Origin: Acetobacter oryzifermentans
GTDB taxonomy: Bacteria; Pseudomonadota; Alphaproteobacteria; Acetobacterales; Acetobacteraceae
Assembly: GCF_001628715.1 (NCBI RefSeq)
Contig: NZ_CP011120.1
Coordinates: 1,054,001 to 1,118,000 of the forward strand
DNA: 64,000 nucleotides
Direction of reading: 5' to 3'
The position numbers and the translations under genes were made by a program. Under the pieces are notes generated by a model. The model was not told the origin of the DNA and ran no database searches. It worked only from the letters and a program-made list of their open reading frames with translations. The stretch's first letter is position 1, and each line of letters opens with the position of its first letter. Below, piece by piece: positions 62,367 through 64,000 of this stretch.

Positions 62367-63563
62367 TCAGGCGCGGCGCACAATGTAAGATTTACCCAGT
62401 TCCTGCGTGATAAGGGCAGCGTGTTCCGGGTCTCGCGCTTCTATCATCACTTCCAACTGAGCAGCCTGCACGGAAGGGGCAGCAAACAGGCGCTGGTGCG
62501 AAACTTCGATAATATTGCCGCCAGCTTCCCCAATGCTTTTGGAAATATCGGCCAGAACGCCCGGGCGGTCTGGAATTTCCATAATCAGGCGCAAAATGCG
62601 GCCATCACGCAGCATGGCGCGCAGCAGGGTGTTGGCCAGAATACGGCTATCAATGTTTCCGCCAGAAATAGGCAGGGCAACTTTTTTACCGCGGAACATA
62701 TCCGGGTAAGTCAGCAGGGCGGCAAGCCCGGCAGCGCCTGCGCCTTCACTTACCTGTTTGGCGCCCTCAGCCAGCAGGGTAATGGCGTTTTCAATAGCAG
62801 ATTCAGAAACAACCAGAACCTGATCAACCAGCTTGCGGATGACCTCATCCGTTTGGCGGCCAATTTGCAGAACGGCAATACCTTCTGCAATGGTGGCGCC
62901 ACCATTAGGGCGCGTGGCCGGGCCGGGGAAAGCACACAGAGAATCATACTTTTCCACCTGCACGCCAATCAGCTTAATATCCGGGCGCATGGCGCGGGCT
63001 GCCACGGCACAGCCAGAAAGCAAGCCACCACCACCAATTGGCACTACCAGCGCATCCAGCGGCCCTGCGTCCTGAAAAAGCTCCAGCGCACAGGTGCCTT
63101 GGCCCGCCATAACTGCGGGATCATCATACGGATGGATAAAGGTGCGGCCTTCACGCGCTTGCAGGTCTTCTGCAAACATCAGGGCTTCTGCAAAGCTTTC
63201 GCCTTCCAGAATAACACGCGCCCCCCAATTGCGGGTGCGCACCACTTTGCCTGCCGGTGTAAACTTGGGCATGACAATAACGGCATCAATACCCAGCAGG
63301 CTGGCATGGCGCGCCACGCCCTGCGCATGGTTGCCAGCAGATACGGCAATGACACCACGGCTGCGTTCTTCGGGGGAAAGCAGTGCCAGCTTGTTGGCGG
63401 CACCACGTTCCTTGAACGACCCAACAGCCTGAAGGTTTTCAAGCTTAAGGGTAATATCAGCCCCAGTTGCTTTGGAAAGCGCGTGGGAAGCAATGGTGGG
63501 CGTACGGATCACATTGCCGCGGATACGATCTGCCGCGACTGTGACATCCTGAAACGTGATCAT
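62367..63563 (-). CDS. ilvA: Threonine ammonia-lyase with ACT domain
   Basis: PLP enzyme that turns threonine into 2-oxobutanoate, the entry to isoleucine. 398 residues from the ATG at 63563; an extended frame to 63650 overlaps greA and is not real. PLP lysine in GSFKERGA, phosphate loop GGGGLLSG, and a single C-terminal ACT domain (LIMEIPDRPGVLADISKS). The short single-ACT form is as long as TdcB-type enzymes, so biosynthetic or catabolic use is not settled. Starts one base after greA. Confidence 0.93.
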   Translation of the reverse strand: MITFQDVTVAADRIRGNVIRTPTIASHALSKATGADITLKLENLQAVGSFKERGAANKLALLSPEERSRGVIAVSAGNHAQGVARHASLLGIDAVIVMPKFTPAGKVVRTRNWGARVILEGESFAEALMFAEDLQAREGRTFIHPYDDPAVMAGQGTCALELFQDAGPLDALVVPIGGGGLLSGCAVAARAMRPDIKLIGVQVEKYDSLCAFPGPATRPNGGATIAEGIAVLQIGRQTDEVIRKLVDQVLVVSESAIENAITLLAEGAKQVSEGAGAAGLAALLTYPDMFRGKKVALPISGGNIDSRILANTLLRAMLRDGRILRLIMEIPDRPGVLADISKSIGEAGGNIIEVSHQRLFAAPSVQAAQLEVMIEARDPEHAALITQELGKSYIVRRA

Positions 63564-63564
63564 A

Positions 63565-64000
63565 TTAGATGAATTTGACGGAAAGGATTTCGTAAGTCCG
63601 ATCTCCACCCGGTGCGGGCACAGAAACGGTATCGCCTTCTTCCTTGCCAATCAGCGCCTTGGCAAGTGGGGAGGAAATGGAAATGCGGTGCTGTTTGATG
63701 TCTGCTTCGTGCAGGCCAACAATCTGGTACGTAATTTCCTTGTCCGTATCTTCGTCCACAAGGCACACAGTGGCCCCGAACTTGACCTGCTTGCCGGAAA
63801 GAGAGGTGGGCTCAATAACTTCTGCGGTGGAAATAAGTTCTTCCAGCTCCAGAATACGGCCTTCAATAAAGGACTGTCGTTCTCGTGCTGCGTGATATTC
63901 CGCATTTTCAGAAAGATCGCCGTGGCTACGGGCTTCCGCAATGGCGCGGATAACTGCCGGACGTTCTTCTGCTTTCAGCTTGCGCAGCTCATCTTCTAGC
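63565..64000 (-). CDS. greA: Transcription elongation factor GreA, N-terminus cut by window edge
   Basis: Rescues backtracked RNA polymerase by stimulating transcript cleavage. 144 residues visible; about 13-15 N-terminal residues lie beyond 64000. The coiled coil holds [20 protein letters not shown] with the acidic tip D and E residues. The C-terminal domain ends [13 protein letters not shown] (here [13 protein letters not shown]) and [15 protein letters not shown]. Next to ilvA and apparently co-transcribed with it. Confidence 0.96.
   Translation of the reverse strand, partial: LEDELRKLKAEERPAVIRAIAEARSHGDLSENAEYHAARERQSFIEGRILELEELISTAEVIEPTSLSGKQVKFGATVCLVDEDTDKEITYQIVGLHEADIKQHRISISSPLAKALIGKEEGDTVSVPAPGGDRTYEILSVKFI

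Noticed and set aside
62421..63572. A 383-codon open frame opposite ilvA
   Set aside because: Composition typical of an antisense shadow, and the ilvA frame is beyond doubt.

Overview
The window is a 64 kb piece of a bacterial chromosome, most likely from an acetic acid bacterium (Acetobacteraceae, probably Acetobacter). The inference rests on alphaproteobacterial markers: a rpsM-rpsK-rpoA-rplQ cluster without rpsD, secY followed directly by adk, a CcrM-type GANTC methyltransferase behind rnhB, and a gpmI-envC-ctpA-deacetylase-rppH block. No database search was possible, so genus level is a judgement. No rRNA, tRNA, CRISPR array, insertion sequence or prophage was recognised.

Layout. (1) 1-24971, plus strand: transcription and translation core. 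rpoB (5' end outside the window), rpoC, then str (rpsL, rpsG, tuf; fusA is not there), S10 (rpsJ to rpsQ), spc (rplN to secY, adk) and alpha (rpsM, rpsK, rpoA, rplQ), closed by a strong terminator. Several of the few non-coding gaps hold RNA hairpins, including an attenuator-like stem with a T run upstream of rpsL. (2) 25048-27718: a three-gene NitT/TauT-type ABC importer behind a palindrome that overlaps its probable -35 box. (3) 27801-28329: two tiny membrane proteins and a bidirectional terminator. (4) 28357-39218, minus strand: a complete MdtABC-type RND efflux system with its own outer-membrane lipoprotein, preceded by an MdtD-like MFS transporter. (5) 39331-41506, plus: a CsbD-like stress protein, then rnhB and ccrM behind a dense cluster of GANTC sites folded into nested inverted repeats. 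(6) 41556-49186, minus: a secreted ankyrin-like protein and a four-gene MoxR / DUF58 / BatA-like / vWA membrane cluster. (7) 49287-55941, plus: DUF1285 protein, CCA nucleotidyltransferase, an ABC exporter, and an EmrAB-type efflux pair behind a TetR-like operator. (8) 55957-64000, minus: rppH, divergent polysaccharide deacetylase, ctpA, envC-like, gpmI, ilvA and the 3' part of greA.

Most striking observation: upstream of rnhB-ccrM, four GANTC motifs (the predicted target of the CcrM encoded just downstream) lie within 83 bp. Three are carried by three copies of an 8-bp sequence in alternating orientation, so that two hairpins are mutually exclusive. An outer pair of arms encloses the block and covers the rnhB ribosome-binding site. 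This looks like a methylation-responsive, structure-based autoregulatory switch, and it is the best candidate here for something undescribed.
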